From NCBI RefSeq assembly GCF_003385955.1, contig NZ_QRDW01000001.1, positions 248,001-312,000 on the forward strand: a DNA stretch of 64,000 nucleotides, read 5' to 3'. A model generated the notes under the pieces. The model did not search any database, was not told where the DNA came from, and saw nothing but the letters and a program-made list of their open reading frames with translations. The position numbers and the translations under genes were made by a program. Source of the stretch: Aestuariispira insulae (lineage in GTDB: Bacteria; Pseudomonadota; Alphaproteobacteria; UBA8366; Aestuariispiraceae). Positions 53,751 to 64,000 of this stretch are shown piece by piece. Position 1 is the first letter of the stretch; every line of letters starts with the position of its first letter.

Positions 53751-55025
53751 ATGATGACAAAAAAAACACGCGCAATTTCATCATTCCTTTTGTTGGCGAC
53801 CATGGCATTGTCAAGCTTGGCCATACTGAACACCGCACGGGCGCAATCGCTGAAAATAGTCGCCGTCGTCAATGACGAAATCATCTCCTATTACGACCTT
53901 GAGTCGCGGATCAGAATGACCATTCAATCCTCGCAGATGCAGGATACTCCCGCCACCAGGCAGAGGCTCGCCCGCGAAGTTCTTAAGGTCATGATCGACG
54001 AAAGTTTGAAACGGCAGGCCGGGGAAGAAAAAAACATCCAGGTTCGGGAAAAAGAAATCGACGAACAGATCAGCTATATTGAAAAAAACAATGGCATGAC
54101 CCCCGGCTCTTTGATGAAGTTCTTTCAGGCGAGCCGCATTGATCCGGAAACATTGAAATCCCAGATACGCGCACAAATAATCTGGAACAAGTTAATCGGG
54201 CGTACCATGCGGCGCAGGGTCAATGTTGGCGAGGAAGAGATCGACGAACAGCTCGCCGTTCTGGAGAGCAAATCTGAACTGATCCAGAAACGTGTGTTTG
54301 AAATCTATCTCTCCATGGATACGCCAGATGATGAAAGCCAGGTAAAGGAGGAGATTGAACGGATCCGCAACCAGCTCGCGGCAGGTGCAAATTTCACGGA
54401 AATCGCTCGGAACTTCTCCCAGGCCCAGACTGCGGCTTTGGGGGGAGATAAAGGTTGGGTCCTTCCCTCCGAATTGCCAGACGAGTTGCAGCAAGCCGTG
54501 GCAAACCTCAAAGCAGGTGAAGTCTCCCGTCCCATTGAGACTCTCACAGGCATGTATCTTTTGAAAGTCACCGGCGAACGGCGTCTTGGCGGGGAAGAGA
54601 AAGATGCCAGCATTGAGTTGGCACAGATTAGCCTGCCTCTAAACCAAGACCAAGGAGCCCGCGACACAATCCTGGCCCAGCTAAATGGGTTGCGCGATAA
54701 AATCGACAGTTGCGACGCCTCTCCTGCAGCCGCGAAAACTCTGGAAGGGGCTTCCAGTTCCCGAACAGGCATGGTCAAGGTATCCAATCTTGCCGGAAAT
54801 ATTCAAAAAGTTGTTGCCGATCTCGAAATTGGTCAAACATCAGAGCCCGTGGCCCTGTCAAAAGCTGCAATGATTTTTACACTCTGCCGCAAGCAGGAAG
54901 CTAAATCCAATCTGCCCAGCCGCCGCGATATTCGGGAACAATTGACACAGGCACGGTTGGAATTATTAGCACGCCAGTATCTGCGTGACCTTCGCCATAG
55001 CGCGTTCATTGATGTGCGTTTGTAA
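53751..55025 (+). CDS. surA: periplasmic chaperone and peptidyl-prolyl isomerase SurA
   Basis: From ATG 53751 the product has 424 residues, close to E. coli SurA. It shows a signal peptide (FLLLATMALSSLAILNTARA), the SurA N-terminal domain (LKIVAVVNDEIISYYDLESRI...), a parvulin PPIase domain from about 165 to 275 (EIYLSMDTPDDESQV... GWVLPSELPDELQQ) and a C-terminal part that completes the chaperone core. It folds outer-membrane proteins such as LptD. The start may be one codon later, as there are two adjacent Met codons. Confidence 0.92.
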   Translation: MMTKKTRAISSFLLLATMALSSLAILNTARAQSLKIVAVVNDEIISYYDLESRIRMTIQSSQMQDTPATRQRLAREVLKVMIDESLKRQAGEEKNIQVREKEIDEQISYIEKNNGMTPGSLMKFFQASRIDPETLKSQIRAQIIWNKLIGRTMRRRVNVGEEEIDEQLAVLESKSELIQKRVFEIYLSMDTPDDESQVKEEIERIRNQLAAGANFTEIARNFSQAQTAALGGDKGWVLPSELPDELQQAVANLKAGEVSRPIETLTGMYLLKVTGERRLGGEEKDASIELAQISLPLNQDQGARDTILAQLNGLRDKIDSCDASPAAAKTLEGASSSRTGMVKVSNLAGNIQKVVADLEIGQTSEPVALSKAAMIFTLCRKQEAKSNLPSRRDIREQLTQARLELLARQYLRDLRHSAFIDVRL

Positions 55026-55049
55026 CGGCTACTGATCGGGGATCTGGAG

Positions 55050-56060
55050 ATGACCCATCCTCCCTCACCACTTGCAGTCACCATGGGGGAACCGGCAGGA
55101 ATCGGAGGGGAGCTGACGCTTCGAGCCTGGCAGGATAGAGAAATGGCCGGTTTGCCGCAATTTTTCTGCCTGGATTGCCCGGATCGCCTGCGCAGCCTTG
55201 CCAATACCCTTAGATGGACGGTTCCAATCGCTGAGATTTCAGCCCCTGGCGAGGCCGCGGCCTTGTTCGACAAGGCTCTGCCAGTCCTGCCTTTATCTCT
55301 CCCCGAAACGGTCGAGCCTGGCATTTTGAATGTGGCGAACGCGGCCAAAGTGCTTTCCTCCATAGAAATGGCAGTGGATTTTGTCATCAAGGGCGATGCC
55401 TCGGCCGTGGTGACCAATCCGATCCATAAATCAGTGCTGTATGAAGCCGGCTTCCGTCATCCCGGCCACACCGAGTTCCTCGCCGAATTGGCCGGTGCCG
55501 CCCACCGTTCAGTGATGATGTTGGCCTGTGATCAATTACGGGTGGTCCCGATCACGGTTCATGTTTCCTTGCGCCGTGCCACGGAAATCCTGACCCGGGA
55601 TCTCATATTGGAAACCGCACGCATCACTCATGCCGGACTGAAACAGGATTTCGGCATTCCCCAACCACGGCTGGCCTTTGCCGGGCTCAATCCTCATGCT
55701 GGTGAAGATGGCAGTATGGGAGATGAGGAATTAAAGATCATTGGCCCGGCAATGGAAGAGTTGCGCTCCGAGGGCATTGAGTGCATCGGCCCGCTCTCAG
55801 CCGACACCATGTTCCATGAAGAAGCCCGCGCGCAATATGACGTCGCCTTGTGCATGTATCATGACCAGGCGCTAATACCGATCAAGACCCTGGATTTCCA
55901 CGGCGGGACGAATATAACGATCGGCTTGCCCTTTATCCGGACATCGCCGGACCACGGCACCGCCCTGGGCCTCGCCGGCAGTGGGAATGCCAATCCCACC
56001 AGTTTTTTCAATGCCTTGAAGCAAGCTGCCAGCATGGCGGCACAGCGCAACGGGAAATAA
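55050..56060 (+). CDS. pdxA: 4-hydroxythreonine-4-phosphate dehydrogenase
   Basis: The 336-residue enzyme of the DXP-dependent pyridoxal phosphate pathway shows the PdxA pattern: [47 protein letters not shown] (metal histidines), [18 protein letters not shown] and [18 protein letters not shown]. It lies 24 bp behind surA and 2 bp before rsmA, the standard order surA-pdxA-rsmA seen across proteobacteria. Confidence 0.97.
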   Translation: MTHPPSPLAVTMGEPAGIGGELTLRAWQDREMAGLPQFFCLDCPDRLRSLANTLRWTVPIAEISAPGEAAALFDKALPVLPLSLPETVEPGILNVANAAKVLSSIEMAVDFVIKGDASAVVTNPIHKSVLYEAGFRHPGHTEFLAELAGAAHRSVMMLACDQLRVVPITVHVSLRRATEILTRDLILETARITHAGLKQDFGIPQPRLAFAGLNPHAGEDGSMGDEELKIIGPAMEELRSEGIECIGPLSADTMFHEEARAQYDVALCMYHDQALIPIKTLDFHGGTNITIGLPFIRTSPDHGTALGLAGSGNANPTSFFNALKQAASMAAQRNGK

Positions 56061-56062
56061 CC

Positions 56063-56914
56063 ATGTCGGATTCTGTTGCAAACCTTCCTCCGCTGCGTGA
56101 AATCATCGCCGAACATGGGTTGAACGCCCAAAAAAAGCTGGGGCAAAATTTCCTGCTGGACCTAAATCTAACCTGCAAGATTGCCCGCCGCGCAGGCGAT
56201 ATCCGCCATGGTACAGTCATCGAGGTCGGTCCCGGTCCCGGCGGTCTGACGAGGGCTTTGCTGATGGAAGGTGCAGCAAATGTTGTTGCCATCGAAAAAG
56301 ACCCCCGCTGCCGTCCCATTCTTGATCAAATCAGTGCTGCTTCCGGCGGCAGGCTCACCATGTTTGAGGGCGATGCACTGACCGTGGACGTCACCAAACT
56401 TGGAGACGCCCCCAGACGTATCGTCGCCAACCTTCCCTATAATGTGGCGACCCCGTTACTCGTTGGCTGGCTCAAACAGGCATCCGAAATCACATCCATG
56501 ACCTTGATGTTCCAAAAAGAAGTGGCGGAAAGGATCGTCGCGGTGCCAGGTGATAGTGCTTATTCAAGGCTCGCCGTCCTGGCCAACTGGCGCTGTGACA
56601 CTAAGATGGAAATGGTTCTACCGCCTCGCGCCTTCACGCCGCCGCCGAAGGTGGAATCCGCTGTCGTGACCCTACGACCGTTGGAAACACCACGATTTGA
56701 TTGCATGCTTGAAGATTTGGAAGCGGTAACAGCCGCGGCTTTTGGTCAGCGCCGCAAGATGCTGCGCCGATCCCTGAAGGGCCTGGGTGTCGATACAGAT
56801 GCTTTGATCGATGCGGCTGGCATCACAGCCACCGATCGAGCAGAAAATCTCTCTGTTGAAGAATTTGCCACCATCGCCAAGCTGTATCGGGAAATGCGCA
56901 AAGACCAATCCTGA
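56063..56914 (+). CDS. rsmA: 16S rRNA dimethyladenosine transferase RsmA (KsgA)
   Basis: The 283-residue enzyme dimethylates the two adenosines in the 3'-terminal hairpin of 16S rRNA. It has [21 protein letters not shown]-binding [16 protein letters not shown] and the catalytic [11 protein letters not shown], plus the C-terminal helical domain with [16 protein letters not shown]. It is the last gene of the lptF-to-rsmA operon; the response-regulator gene converges on it. Confidence 0.97.
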   Translation: MSDSVANLPPLREIIAEHGLNAQKKLGQNFLLDLNLTCKIARRAGDIRHGTVIEVGPGPGGLTRALLMEGAANVVAIEKDPRCRPILDQISAASGGRLTMFEGDALTVDVTKLGDAPRRIVANLPYNVATPLLVGWLKQASEITSMTLMFQKEVAERIVAVPGDSAYSRLAVLANWRCDTKMEMVLPPRAFTPPPKVESAVVTLRPLETPRFDCMLEDLEAVTAAAFGQRRKMLRRSLKGLGVDTDALIDAAGITATDRAENLSVEEFATIAKLYREMRKDQS

Positions 56915-56939
56915 CCGTCTCGGAGAAATACTCTCTCGC

Positions 56940-57650
56940 TTAGTCTTCTTCGACCCAAATGAAACCGATATTTTCACCAACGGTAGCCAGCTCTTCCAAC
57001 TTCCGTTTCAAACGGGCATTGATCACCACACCCTCACCGATCAGTACCTGGCCGGTGGAGGTATAAATCGGTTCCGAGACAATGCTGCCGATTGGCACAT
57101 CCGAGCGCGGATAACGCCGTCCCTTTTTCACACTTTCATCATCCTTGATGACCTTGCCGGTAACCGGTTTGTCCTCTTTGTTTCCGGTTTTCAACCTAAG
57201 CGCGGAACCAATATCCACCGACAGATAATCATCCGCCGGCTTAATCGTCCGCATCTCTTCCGACAAAGCATGGATCCGGTTAGCCAGGGATGCTTTTGAA
57301 ACCGGCTTGGCAAGAAAGGAATCCGCATCCAAAGCCATGGCGGCACTCACCAGTTCCCGGTCCGTGTTTCCGGTCAGCATTATGACAGGAATATCTCGCT
57401 CGCATTCGATCGCGCCGGTCCGGACCATTTTCAGCACCTGGAGGCCGTTCATCTTGGGCATATTGATGTCGAGCAAGATCAGTGACACCTCGTTATTGAA
57501 ATCATTTTCAAGGAGTTGCACACATTCACGACCATCGGCCGCCCGCAGGATTAATTCTGCTCCGATTTCCTTGACCTGGCGCACAATGATCGATTGAGAA
57601 AACATCTCATCATCGGCTACGACAACTTTACCTTTAATAATCTTAGACAT
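56940..57650 (-). CDS. response regulator with an uncharacterised C-terminal domain
   Basis: The 236-residue protein has a receiver domain (about 6-125) with Asp13/Asp14, phosphoacceptor Asp61 in LLDINMPKMNG, Thr in MLTGNTD and Lys118 in LAKPVS. The C-terminal ~100 residues (YPRSDVPIGSIVSEPIYTSTGQVLIGEGVVINARLK in part) form a beta-rich region of the kind that precedes HD-GYP domains, but no catalytic domain follows. It sits 9 bp downstream of the hybrid kinase gene on the same strand and is very probably its partner. Confidence 0.85.
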   Translation of the reverse strand: MSKIIKGKVVVADDEMFSQSIIVRQVKEIGAELILRAADGRECVQLLENDFNNEVSLILLDINMPKMNGLQVLKMVRTGAIECERDIPVIMLTGNTDRELVSAAMALDADSFLAKPVSKASLANRIHALSEEMRTIKPADDYLSVDIGSALRLKTGNKEDKPVTGKVIKDDESVKKGRRYPRSDVPIGSIVSEPIYTSTGQVLIGEGVVINARLKRKLEELATVGENIGFIWVEED

Positions 57651-57659
57651 TCACCACCT

Positions 57660-60600
57660 TCATTTGCTGTCTTCAGCCATCTGACGGATCTGCGCCAATG
57701 TACCTTCCGCATCATTTTGAGCATCCTGCCACAAGGCATCAAGTCTTTCTTCTCCCAAATCCGGCGCTCCTTTCTCAATCTGTTCAAGGATTTCCGCCAG
57801 TCGTGACGCACCGGCATTCCGACAGGCTCCTTTGGCCGCATGGGCTGCATCCCTTATGGCTTCACGATCTCGGGCACTCAAAGCTTCTGACAATGTATTC
57901 ATTAATCCCGGCAGCAATTCCGCAAAATATTCAAGGATGGACACCAGTTCCGCCTCATCCTCCAAGCCCAAAATCTCGGAAAGAACAGCCAGATCAACAA
58001 AACCTCCTTTACCATCAGGAAGGGTCTCTGCGCGCTCCTGCGATGATGGCTTTTCAGTGTCCGGGGTCGGCCGCTGTAACCAGATGCCCAAATTTTCTGA
58101 CAATTTTTGTAATTTCAATGGCTTGGACAAATACACATCCAGGCCCGCCGTCAAACAGCGTTCTTCTTCTTCCGCCATGGCATTGGCGGTAAGCGCCAGC
58201 ATCGGCATTCGCGCCGTACCTGTTTCTTTTTCTTGGGCGCGGATCTGACGGGCCAGCTCATAGCCGTCCATCTGTGGCATGCGGATATCCGTCAATATCA
58301 AGCCATAACGGGTCTCGCCCACCTTTTCCAAAGCATCGACGCCATTCACAGCCGTATCAAACGCATATCCCAGATGGGTCAGCTGTTTGCCGATCACCAG
58401 CCGGTTAACCTCGTTATCATCGACCAGCAGTATCAGCCCGCCTTGCCGAATGGCTTCTTCACGGGTCGGCGGCTCCACTTTCGGCGTTTCCACCTGCCGG
58501 GTCTCCGTCACCAGCACCCGGCCCGCCACTTCGGCCACGGAATTCAAAATTTTCTGACGCCGGATCGGCTTCATCAACCGGACAGCGAAACGTTCATCCT
58601 TGATCCGCTGTGTGACTGCTTCCCGACTGCTGGGCACCGTGATGATCACCCGGTCCCGGCTCACCTGTCCCGCCTCTGACAGCCTGACTGCGATCTCACA
58701 GCCGTCCGGTCCATGATTCTCATAATCGATCACTGCAACGTCAAACGGCCCCTGGCCGTCGAGATCCCGGACCAGGCCGTCAATATCCTCACCGGCGCCC
58801 CCCCCGACAACAGCCGCACCCGCTGCTTCCATCTGGCCAGCCAGAACCAGTTGGGCTTTTTCATGCTGCTGGATCAACAGCACCTTCAACCCTTCCAGGA
58901 TTGGATCACTTATTCGGGCTGGCTCCTCGCTGCCGTCCAAAGGCACATCAAACCAGAAGGTTGCCCCTTCCCCCTCCCGGCTGACAACACCGATCTGGCC
59001 TCCCATCAGTTCCACCAGAGCCCGGCAGATAGAAAGCCCAAGCCCACTGCCGCCAAATTCGCGGGCAGTTGAAGATTCCGCCTGAATAAAGGGCTGGAAC
59101 AAATGTTTCTGTTTTTTCTCCGTGATCCCGATTCCCTGATCAATCACTTCAAACCGCAATCGGTCGGCGTCTCCCTCATCATTGCCGGATAGCCGAGATA
59201 GTCGCGTGATGATGATACCTTTGGCCGTGAATTTCACCGCGTTGGAAACAAGGTTCAATATCACCTGTCGGAGACGCACCGGATCGCCTGTGATCTGGCG
59301 CGGCACATCCGTAGCGATGAAGGCCACCAGTTCAACGCCTTTTTCACGGGCCTTGCCGGCCATGATATCCAGCGCCCCTTCCACCACATTTTCCGGATCG
59401 GTGGCAATGGATTCAAGCTCCAGCTTTCCGGCTTCAATCTTGGAGAAGTCGAGAATATCATCAATGATCGTGAGCAGGGACTTGGCCGAATCAGAAATAA
59501 TATCAAGGGCTTCCTGTTGTTCATCATCCAGTTCCATCAACTGCATCAGGCCGATCATGCCCAGCATGCCATTCATGGGGGTGCGGATCTCATGGCTCAT
59601 GGTCGACAGGAAACTTGATTTCTGATTGGTGGCGTTTTCCGCTTCTTCCTTCGCTTCGCTGAGCGCTTGCTCCACCTCCTTGCGCACGGTGATATCATTC
59701 ATGCCGATCAGGACGATATCCTCATCCTCCATATGCAACAGCTGGATCGAAATCAGCACCCACATGGATTCGCCATAAACAGATGTGAAATTCAATTCCA
59801 GATCATCGACAAAACCACCGGACTTAACCTTCTCCATCAATTGCAGGGCATTTTCATCACCAAAAAACTGCCCCAGGAAGGTTTCCGACCCCTCCAGGTC
59901 GTCCTGTGACAGGAACAGCTCGGAGGCACGCTTGTTGAGCTGCAAGACCTGACGGTTCTCCACCCGCACCGACATCATAGGCATGGGGGCTGCCTCAAAG
60001 AACCGCTTCAGGGTATTTTCCGCGGCTTTTTGCTGGGTGATATCCGAAATATAGATCAGCGCCATTAGCTGGCCGTTGACCAGAACCTGGCGACCGTTCA
60101 GCAGGCAATCGATCTGTTCGTCATAAACCGTGATTAACTGGGCTTCAAACTCCCCCACATAACCGTGCGATTTAATCCGGTCGAGAACATGCCTAGCCGG
60201 TTTACTGCCGATATATTCCCGCAACCGAACGGTCTTGGTTGAGAGGGTTGCGCTGGGGTCGAACAGTTCCATCGCCCGGTTATTCAACCGTTTCACCTGG
60301 CCATCCAGACGGGATGCCAGCAACATGGGCATCGGCGCGCTATCAAAGAAATCTTCGTAGGCGGTGCCATCCTGGCCTTCCTGAACGGTAAGCGCCATCA
60401 TGACTCTGGTTCCGCTCCTGCCTTCAAACGGCGTCGCGCTGACCTTAGCCCGGCATTGACCATGGTCATTGCGCCGCCAGAGCGTATCGATGTCATGCTG
60501 GCTGCCCGATGCCACCACTTTTTGCAGCAATTGCAGTGGATCGCCACCGACCAGGAGCTGTTGCAACATCAGTCCGTTACCCGGTGAAAAATCAGCGATT

Positions 60601-61400
60601 TTAAGCAGATGCAATAAATCACCGCTCATGGAGAGGATTGCACCATTGAGCGGGTCGCAAACCAGTGTTGGCATCGGTGCACTGTCGAGAATCTCGCTCA
60701 ATGCAGCGCTGACACCGGCATCCCCTTTATCTTGCGGGAGAAAACAGATCGCAACGCAGGCAATATCATGAAAAGACAGGGCACGCGCCGTCAGAAGGGA
60801 TTGATGGCTGTCATCTTTTCCATCGATCAACCCAGCGCGAAACTGAGACAGACTGCCATCATGATCGATGATCCCGATCAGGCTGTTCCAGTCATCCGGA
60901 TTCAGATAATCCTCAATCCGGTCAGGTTTGCTGCGGGAACCGGACAGGCTAAAATATACCTTGGCCGCATCATTGGCCCTAAGGATCCGTCCGTCCGCCC
61001 GGGAGACAATCAGCTGAGGCTGGTCAGATTGGGTGAATATCTCCTGAAACGCCTGAGCTGTCTTATCCTTGCCTGGCTGCTCGTCAAACCAGAGCAGAAG
61101 GCTATCTTTTCCAATCCCGTTTCCCTTTGTCGCCGTCAATCGGCACCGGAATTCACGGCCTTTGACAGAGCGCATGGGAATGACAATCTCGCTCTGCCCC
61201 TTCGCCCCCGCGAATCCCTTGAGCAAAACCGTCATTTGCTCCGGCTTGACCAAAATTTCAGCCAGAGACAATTTGACCTGATCCGAGGAGATGGCAAAGA
61301 GGTGACGGGCCGGGCTGTTCAACCGCTCCAGCACGCCCGATGCGGAAACAAGGCACGCCGCATGGGGGGTTACGTCCAACAGGTCATGAAGAGAATCCAT
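57660..61400 (-). CDS. hybrid sensor histidine kinase with PAS repeats, two receivers and an HPt domain
   Basis: This 1246-residue cytosolic protein has no membrane segments. The first 590 residues hold several PAS domains, with conserved [10 protein letters not shown]- and [10 protein letters not shown]-type openings and a leading one at about 1-60. The dimerisation/phosphoacceptor region has [14 protein letters not shown] (His near residue 603) and the HATPase domain spans about 715-830 ([23 protein letters not shown]). A first receiver (about 855-970) lacks the usual acidic pair and is degenerate. A second receiver (about 990-1110) is complete ([19 protein letters not shown]). The C terminus is an HPt domain ([11 protein letters not shown]). 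Signals are presumably intracellular. The response regulator follows after 9 bp. Confidence 0.93.
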   Translation of the reverse strand: MDSLHDLLDVTPHAACLVSASGVLERLNSPARHLFAISSDQVKLSLAEILVKPEQMTVLLKGFAGAKGQSEIVIPMRSVKGREFRCRLTATKGNGIGKDSLLLWFDEQPGKDKTAQAFQEIFTQSDQPQLIVSRADGRILRANDAAKVYFSLSGSRSKPDRIEDYLNPDDWNSLIGIIDHDGSLSQFRAGLIDGKDDSHQSLLTARALSFHDIACVAICFLPQDKGDAGVSAALSEILDSAPMPTLVCDPLNGAILSMSGDLLHLLKIADFSPGNGLMLQQLLVGGDPLQLLQKVVASGSQHDIDTLWRRNDHGQCRAKVSATPFEGRSGTRVMMALTVQEGQDGTAYEDFFDSAPMPMLLASRLDGQVKRLNNRAMELFDPSATLSTKTVRLREYIGSKPARHVLDRIKSHGYVGEFEAQLITVYDEQIDCLLNGRQVLVNGQLMALIYISDITQQKAAENTLKRFFEAAPMPMMSVRVENRQVLQLNKRASELFLSQDDLEGSETFLGQFFGDENALQLMEKVKSGGFVDDLELNFTSVYGESMWVLISIQLLHMEDEDIVLIGMNDITVRKEVEQALSEAKEEAENATNQKSSFLSTMSHEIRTPMNGMLGMIGLMQLMELDDEQQEALDIISDSAKSLLTIIDDILDFSKIEAGKLELESIATDPENVVEGALDIMAGKAREKGVELVAFIATDVPRQITGDPVRLRQVILNLVSNAVKFTAKGIIITRLSRLSGNDEGDADRLRFEVIDQGIGITEKKQKHLFQPFIQAESSTAREFGGSGLGLSICRALVELMGGQIGVVSREGEGATFWFDVPLDGSEEPARISDPILEGLKVLLIQQHEKAQLVLAGQMEAAGAAVVGGGAGEDIDGLVRDLDGQGPFDVAVIDYENHGPDGCEIAVRLSEAGQVSRDRVIITVPSSREAVTQRIKDERFAVRLMKPIRRQKILNSVAEVAGRVLVTETRQVETPKVEPPTREEAIRQGGLILLVDDNEVNRLVIGKQLTHLGYAFDTAVNGVDALEKVGETRYGLILTDIRMPQMDGYELARQIRAQEKETGTARMPMLALTANAMAEEEERCLTAGLDVYLSKPLKLQKLSENLGIWLQRPTPDTEKPSSQERAETLPDGKGGFVDLAVLSEILGLEDEAELVSILEYFAELLPGLMNTLSEALSARDREAIRDAAHAAKGACRNAGASRLAEILEQIEKGAPDLGEERLDALWQDAQNDAEGTLAQIRQMAEDSK

Positions 61401-61599
61401 TCACACCTACAGTCACAGTCTTGACCACCGACAAAAGCGGCGGCTCCTGCCTCACCCCTTGGTAACTATGCCCCAAATCCTATTCGAATATCAATGATTT
61501 ACACTTGGCCCAAATTCATTGCGTCATAGCCGATACTCCCGCTCATTCATCCATCATGGTAGTATCAGAATACGGAAATCGACTATATGGAGTAGACAA

Positions 61600-62025
61600 A
61601 TGACCATAGAAGAGGCCTCTAGCGGCAGCGAGGGTGAAGAAGCCCGGAAAAAGGAAAAGGCCTGGGAACATGCCCTACGGCGGGATGCGATGTATGACGG
61701 TGCGGTCAAGGCATTGCTGACCCTCAACGGCGGTGGAACCGTCACCCTGCTGGCTTTTCTGCAGGCAATCTGGGTCAAACAATCGATGACCGGTTTATCG
61801 GCCTGGGTTGTGATTGGAATGGCCTTCATGGCCGCCGGTGCCGCGTTTGCGGGCATCATCCCCTATCTGAGATACCATACGTCCATGAAATATCAGAATG
61901 AGGGAATAACCGCAGGCCGTTGTTGGACAAAATGCTGCCAAAGGGTGACAGAAATCTCGTTTGGCATGTTCGTTGTCGGTATTGGCACCGTCATAGCAGG
62001 TGCCTTTTCCAACCTTCCGGACTAG
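61600..62025 (+). CDS. small three-helix membrane protein of unknown function
   Basis: ATG 61600 is preceded by TGGAG seven bases upstream. The 141-residue product starts with a charged helix (EEARKKEKAWEHALRRDA), followed by three hydrophobic segments (LNGGGTVTLLAFLQAIWV, SAWVVIGMAFMAAGAAFAGIIPYL, ISFGMFVVGIGTVIAGAFS) and a cysteine-rich loop (GRCWTKCC). I do not recognise the family, though proteins with a NGG-containing first helix like this are often annotated as hypothetical membrane proteins. Convergent with gmk. Confidence 0.7.
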   Translation: MTIEEASSGSEGEEARKKEKAWEHALRRDAMYDGAVKALLTLNGGGTVTLLAFLQAIWVKQSMTGLSAWVVIGMAFMAAGAAFAGIIPYLRYHTSMKYQNEGITAGRCWTKCCQRVTEISFGMFVVGIGTVIAGAFSNLPD

Positions 62026-62028
62026 ATA

Positions 62029-62682
62029 TTACTGGCCGTCGCGCAAATGTTTGACAAATTCGCCCAGCCCAAGCTGGCGGCTGCGACGCAGACGTTCGGA
62101 CGTCAGGATCGAGCGCACCTGATGCACACTCTCATTGACGTCATTGTTGACGATCACCCAGTCATATTCCGGATAATGGCTCATTTCATCGGCCGCTTTG
62201 GCCATGCGTTTCGCGACCACATCCGCCGGGTCCTGCGCACGCCGTTTCAACCGTTCTTCCAATTCCTTGGTCGAAGGTGGCAGGATGAAGATACGCACCA
62301 GATCATCCTTGGCCTCTTCCGCCAATTGCTGGGTGCCCTGCCAGTCAATGTCAAACAGAACATCCCGGCCGCCGGCCAGGGCATCCATCACCGGCTTGCG
62401 CGGGGTGCCGTAATAATTGTCGAAAACCTTGGCATGTTCCAGCATCTCGCCCCGGTTCACCATCAGGTTAAATTCTGAGGTATCGACAAAATGATAGTCC
62501 AGCCCGGCCACTTCACCCGGGCGTTTGGGCCGGGTGGTGGCGGAAACGGAAAGCGTGATATTGGGATCGGTCGCCAGGATTTCCCGGGCTATCGTGGATT
62601 TGCCAGCACCTGACGGCGACGACAAAACCAGCATCAGCCCCCGGCGTTTGATGTTGAACGGATCCACTTTATCACCCGACAT
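62029..62682 (-). CDS. gmk: guanylate kinase
   Basis: The 217-residue enzyme phosphorylates GMP to GDP. The P-loop is LSSPSGAGKSTIAREIL, GMP-binding residues lie in SVSATTRPKRPGEVAGLDYHF and FDIDWQGTQQL, and the lid includes RLKRRAQD. It lies 44 bp downstream of yicC, a typical pairing. Upstream purine genes guaB/guaA lie elsewhere in the window and feed it with GMP. Confidence 0.97.
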   Translation of the reverse strand: MSGDKVDPFNIKRRGLMLVLSSPSGAGKSTIAREILATDPNITLSVSATTRPKRPGEVAGLDYHFVDTSEFNLMVNRGEMLEHAKVFDNYYGTPRKPVMDALAGGRDVLFDIDWQGTQQLAEEAKDDLVRIFILPPSTKELEERLKRRAQDPADVVAKRMAKAADEMSHYPEYDWVIVNNDVNESVHQVRSILTSERLRRSRQLGLGEFVKHLRDGQ

Positions 62683-62726
62683 AATCTTCTTCCTGCTTAT
62701 AACTCACTGGCCCTCACAAGGGGCAA

Positions 62727-63599
62727 TTATTCAATATTGGCAATCTGCTCGCGCAGCTGATCAATGCTGGATTTCAGCGCCAGGCCGATCCGGGTCAGTT
62801 CCAGATCCGCAGATTTCGAACAAAGCGTATTGGCTTCCCGGTTAAATTCCTGGCACAGAAATTCAAGTTTCCGGCCAATTGCACCGCCCTTACCAAGATG
62901 GCTGCGGGCCGCTTGTACGTGGCCTTTTAGCCGGTCCAGTTCTTCCCGGACATCCGCCTTCACCGCCAAAAGGGCCGCTTCTTGCGCCAGTTTTTCCTCC
63001 GGCAGTGCCGGACTTGCCTCTAACAGCAGGGCAACTTGGTTCTTGATGCGATTCTTAAGCGCTTCCGGCTGGGTCACCGCCAGCTTTTCGGCCTCATTCA
63101 CCAGGGCTTCAATTTCATCAAGCCGTTCATTCAGGATCTGAGCCGTCTGCGCGCCTTCTTCCAGTCTGGCGGCATGCAACGCCTTCAATGTATGATCCAG
63201 GCAGGACAGGATGGCATTGACCCGGGCTTCGTCACTGACCGCATCATCCCGATCATCACTTTGCTCGACCACGCCGCGCACCGCCAAGAGCTGGTCAATC
63301 TTGGGCGTATCACCCATTTTGCGGCACAAAGTGGTCAATTGATCGAGAAGCTCATTATTGACCCGCATCGAGGACTGATTTTCGGAAGAGCGCAGAGTCA
63401 ACCCGATATTAAGCGAACCGCGCTTGAAATAGGATTGGATGGCATGGCGTACCTTGGGATCCAGCCGTTCCCAGCCGGGCGGCATGCGTAGGCGCATATC
63501 CAGGCCCTTGCCGTTGACACTGCGCACTTCCCAGGCCCAGCTATACTGGTCATCATGGCCTTCGGATCGGGCAAAGCCGGTCATGCTGGCAATGGTCAT
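62727..63599 (-). CDS. YicC-family endoribonuclease
   Basis: ATG 63599 gives the usual start IASMTGFARSEG and a 290-residue protein. It matches YicC with its N-terminal YicC_N domain (EVRSVNGKGLDMRLRMPPGWE) and the C-terminal DUF1732 part ending GRKLEFLCQEFNREANTLCSKS and IKSSIDQLREQ-like KSSIDQLREQIANIE. YicC has been described as an RNase acting on small RNAs. The gene is paired with gmk, as in most proteobacteria. Confidence 0.95.
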   Translation of the reverse strand: MTIASMTGFARSEGHDDQYSWAWEVRSVNGKGLDMRLRMPPGWERLDPKVRHAIQSYFKRGSLNIGLTLRSSENQSSMRVNNELLDQLTTLCRKMGDTPKIDQLLAVRGVVEQSDDRDDAVSDEARVNAILSCLDHTLKALHAARLEEGAQTAQILNERLDEIEALVNEAEKLAVTQPEALKNRIKNQVALLLEASPALPEEKLAQEAALLAVKADVREELDRLKGHVQAARSHLGKGGAIGRKLEFLCQEFNREANTLCSKSADLELTRIGLALKSSIDQLREQIANIE

Positions 63600-63692
63600 A
63601 TCAGGCCCTCTTGTTAAAACAGTGCTGTCAAACGACTGGTAGAACGCACTATACATACATCAATATCCTGTGTGTTTGTATAACGAAGCCCA

Positions 63693-64000
63693 ATGCGGAC
63701 AACAACCGGCAATTCACCTGCGAATGGAGTGGCCCCGCCCGTGAAACCACCGAAATCCATCTTGATCACCGGTGCCTCAAGCGGCATCGGGCGCGCACTC
63801 GCGCAGGCCTATGCCGCACCCGGCGTCATTTTGTTTCTGTCCGGCCGTAATCTTGAACGATTGCAGGAAACGGTTGCAGACTGTCTGGACAGGGGCGCGG
63901 ATGTGCACCCAAAGTCGCTGGATGTCACCGATCGTGCCGCCATGGAGGCCTGGATCCGGGAAAGCGATTCGCTTAGCCCCCTTGATCTGGTAATCGCTAA
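63693..64000 (+). CDS. SDR-family oxidoreductase, N-terminal part (runs off right edge)
   Basis: The frame starts at ATG 63693 (in-frame GTGs at 63729 and 63741 are alternative starts) and continues past the window edge. About 103 residues are visible. SILITGASSGIGRALAQAYA holds the dinucleotide-binding TGASSGIG motif, and SLDVTDRAAMEAW the Asp-Val adenine contact; the NNAG and YxxxK motifs are still to come. It diverges from yicC. Substrate unknown. Confidence 0.8.
   Translation, partial: MRTTTGNSPANGVAPPVKPPKSILITGASSGIGRALAQAYAAPGVILFLSGRNLERLQETVADCLDRGADVHPKSLDVTDRAAMEAWIRESDSLSPLDLVIA

Overview
The window is about 64 kb of an alphaproteobacterial chromosome. The evidence is gene order: pepA next to holC, the lptF-lptG-lptD-surA-pdxA-rsmA string, guaB and guaA flanking an RsmB-type methyltransferase, yicC-gmk, and many GcvA-like LysR regulators and Rossmann enzymes. 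The mid-50s G+C backbone and the methylated-amine genes would suit a marine or heterotrophic member of the Rhodospirillales/Sneathiellales/Kiloniellales type, but I cannot name the genus. No rRNA operon or CRISPR array is present.

Layout. 1-15.9 kb is backbone metabolism: a truncated sensor protein, a LysR regulator divergent from an MttB-family methyltransferase and a dimethylglycine-dehydrogenase-like flavoprotein, a bile-acid/sodium-symporter family protein, an SDR, two small unknown genes, a LysR regulator, a DUF523 protein, glutaminase, a DM13 protein, a peptide-deformylase-like protein lacking metal ligands, an RDD membrane protein and katG. 

15.87-29.77 kb is an integrative element of about 13.9 kb inserted in the 3' end of tRNA-Ser(GCT). 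It is bounded by identical 29-bp direct repeats at 15872-15900 and 29739-29767, and a 572-residue tyrosine integrase sits beside the tRNA. From left to right it carries: an NgoMIV-like restriction-modification operon with an unknown third gene; an AbiC-like abortive-infection protein and a small exported protein; a serine recombinase with clustered GTAACA/TGTTAC repeats; a zinc-ribbon/HNH-like protein; a compact family-A-polymerase-like protein with RNase HI; a second tyrosine recombinase; a 580-bp non-coding stretch with a perfect three-way-junction fold; and two genes resembling the T7-type internal virion proteins gp13 and gp14. There are no capsid, portal or terminase genes. The set reads like a phage-satellite-like or tycheposon-like island with its own replication module and a defence cargo. 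That reading is inference.

29.8-64 kb is backbone again: a YfcG-like glutathione transferase, an MFS transporter, a periplasmic binding protein, guaB-GNAT-rsmB-like-guaA, an exported RNase T2 and a Tat-type agmatine-deiminase-family protein, dtd, an XRE/DUF2975 pair, rlmE and a Ppx/GppA phosphatase, tRNA-Gln(CTG), mtnN with a GNAT, a REC-PAS-SpoIIE phosphatase, holC-pepA, the outer-membrane LPS and chaperone operon, a response regulator with a 1246-residue hybrid kinase, gmk-yicC, and a truncated SDR at the right edge.

The most novel material is inside the island: the minimal polymerase/RNase HI pair with a short leader reading frame, the 85-nt three-way-junction element, and the orphan T7-like virion protein pair.
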